The notes under the pieces: model-generated
Databases searched by the model: none
Told to the model about the DNA's origin: nothing
The model's input: the letters and a program-made list of their open reading frames with translations, nothing else
Assembly: GCA_044357775.1 (NCBI GenBank)
Contig: JBIKOX010000168.1
Span: 1-6,500, forward strand
Origin: UBA4416 sp044357775
GTDB lineage: Bacteria > Bacteroidota > Bacteroidia > B-17B0 > Aurantibacillaceae
Direction of reading: 5' to 3'
Length of the DNA stretch: 6,500 bases
Shown: positions 5,874 to 6,500 of the stretch, piece after piece
Position numbering within the stretch: the stretch's first letter is position 1
Layout: every line of letters begins with the position of its first letter
Program-made: the position numbers and the translations under genes

Positions 5874-6500
5874 ATGAATAAAGCGTTACAAACACTTAAA
5901 TACATTTTAGCAGATTATTTTTCTGCTGTAACAGCGTGGAGTTTGTTTTATTTATACAGAAAATTTTATATCGAACCTGATAAATTTGGAATTTTACCAG
6001 AGCATGTTTTTGATCGACAGTTTATTTTAGGTATTATGATACTGCCATTAGCATGGTTACTAGCATATTACCTAACAGGATTTTATAAAAACATTTACCG
6101 AAAATCGCGCATTAACGAATTATTGCAAACCATTGCTTCATCGGTTATTGGGGTAACATTTATATTTTTTTTTATTTTATTAGATGACTTTGTTTCAAGT
6201 TACAAAGCTTACTATAAAGTATACATTGTTTTATTTGCTTTACACTTTTTATTTACAGCAACTTTTAGATTTATCTTATCAACGATTACAAATTATAAAA
6301 TTAGTCAAGGTGAAATTGGATTTAATACTATTATTATTGGAAGTAACCAACGAGCACTAAAAATTTATGATGAAATTACTTCAAGTCATAAATCCTCCGG
6401 AAATAAATTTATAGGTTTTATTCATTTAGATGAAAAAAATGGTTTTTCGGAGCAGTTAAAACACAAACTAGCTCACTTAGGAGAATACAAAGATTTAAAG
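5874..6500 (+). CDS. polyprenyl-phosphate sugar-1-phosphate transferase (WbaP/WcaJ type), N-terminal part
   Basis: The first 209 codons of a membrane protein cut by the window end. It starts MNKALQTLKYILADYFSAVT with four hydrophobic segments (about 12-30, 50-70, 84-103 and 113-137), followed by a soluble stretch beginning about 148 (FNTIIIGSNQRALKIYDEI) that matches the Rossmann-like CoA_binding_3 domain of this family. Segments such as LTGFYKNIYRKSRINELLQT are typical. Full members are about 450-470 residues long and carry a C-terminal catalytic bacterial sugar transferase domain, which lies outside the window. They move a sugar-1-phosphate from a nucleotide sugar to undecaprenyl phosphate, the first step of capsule, exopolysaccharide or O-antigen synthesis in the inner membrane. 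The ATG follows the upstream TAA with no gap, which suggests translational coupling. The specific sugar cannot be told from this part. Confidence 0.88.
   Translation, partial: MNKALQTLKYILADYFSAVTAWSLFYLYRKFYIEPDKFGILPEHVFDRQFILGIMILPLAWLLAYYLTGFYKNIYRKSRINELLQTIASSVIGVTFIFFFILLDDFVSSYKAYYKVYIVLFALHFLFTATFRFILSTITNYKISQGEIGFNTIIIGSNQRALKIYDEITSSHKSSGNKFIGFIHLDEKNGFSEQLKHKLAHLGEYKDLK

Overview
The window is an AT-rich stretch of a Bacteroidota chromosome. The evidence is several promoters of the Bacteroidota form TAnnTTTG (near 413, 2484, 4939 and 5006), A-rich start regions without clear Shine-Dalgarno sites, two lipoproteins of Bacteroidota style, and an atpD gene with its own promoter, as expected where the ATP synthase genes are split. 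A flavobacterial or sphingobacterial relative is plausible, but the sequence does not settle the family.

Left part, minus strand, read right to left: prfB (release factor 2, 1219-2311, with a programmed +1 frameshift), then three tandem palindromic repeats (850-1218), then a glutaredoxin-type arsenate reductase family protein (484-849), then the start of atpD (F1 ATP synthase beta subunit, cut by the window edge at position 1). These are housekeeping genes. The repeats fill the prfB-arsC gap almost exactly.

Middle part: a coiled-coil lipoprotein on the plus strand (2513-3373) runs divergently from prfB and converges on an Atg22-like (UMF1 family) major facilitator transporter on the minus strand (3450-4760). 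A strong two-way hairpin terminator (3394-3433) sits between them.

Right part, plus strand: a second lipoprotein of unknown function (5028-5873) abuts, with no spacer, the N-terminal half of a membrane sugar-1-phosphate transferase of the WbaP/WcaJ type (5874 to the window end). The two probably form the start of a surface polysaccharide operon.

I see no CRISPR array, phage, transposase, RNA gene or clear new defence system. The most notable items are the three-copy palindromic repeat, whose linkers look like copies of the arsC 5' end, and the prfB frameshift site.
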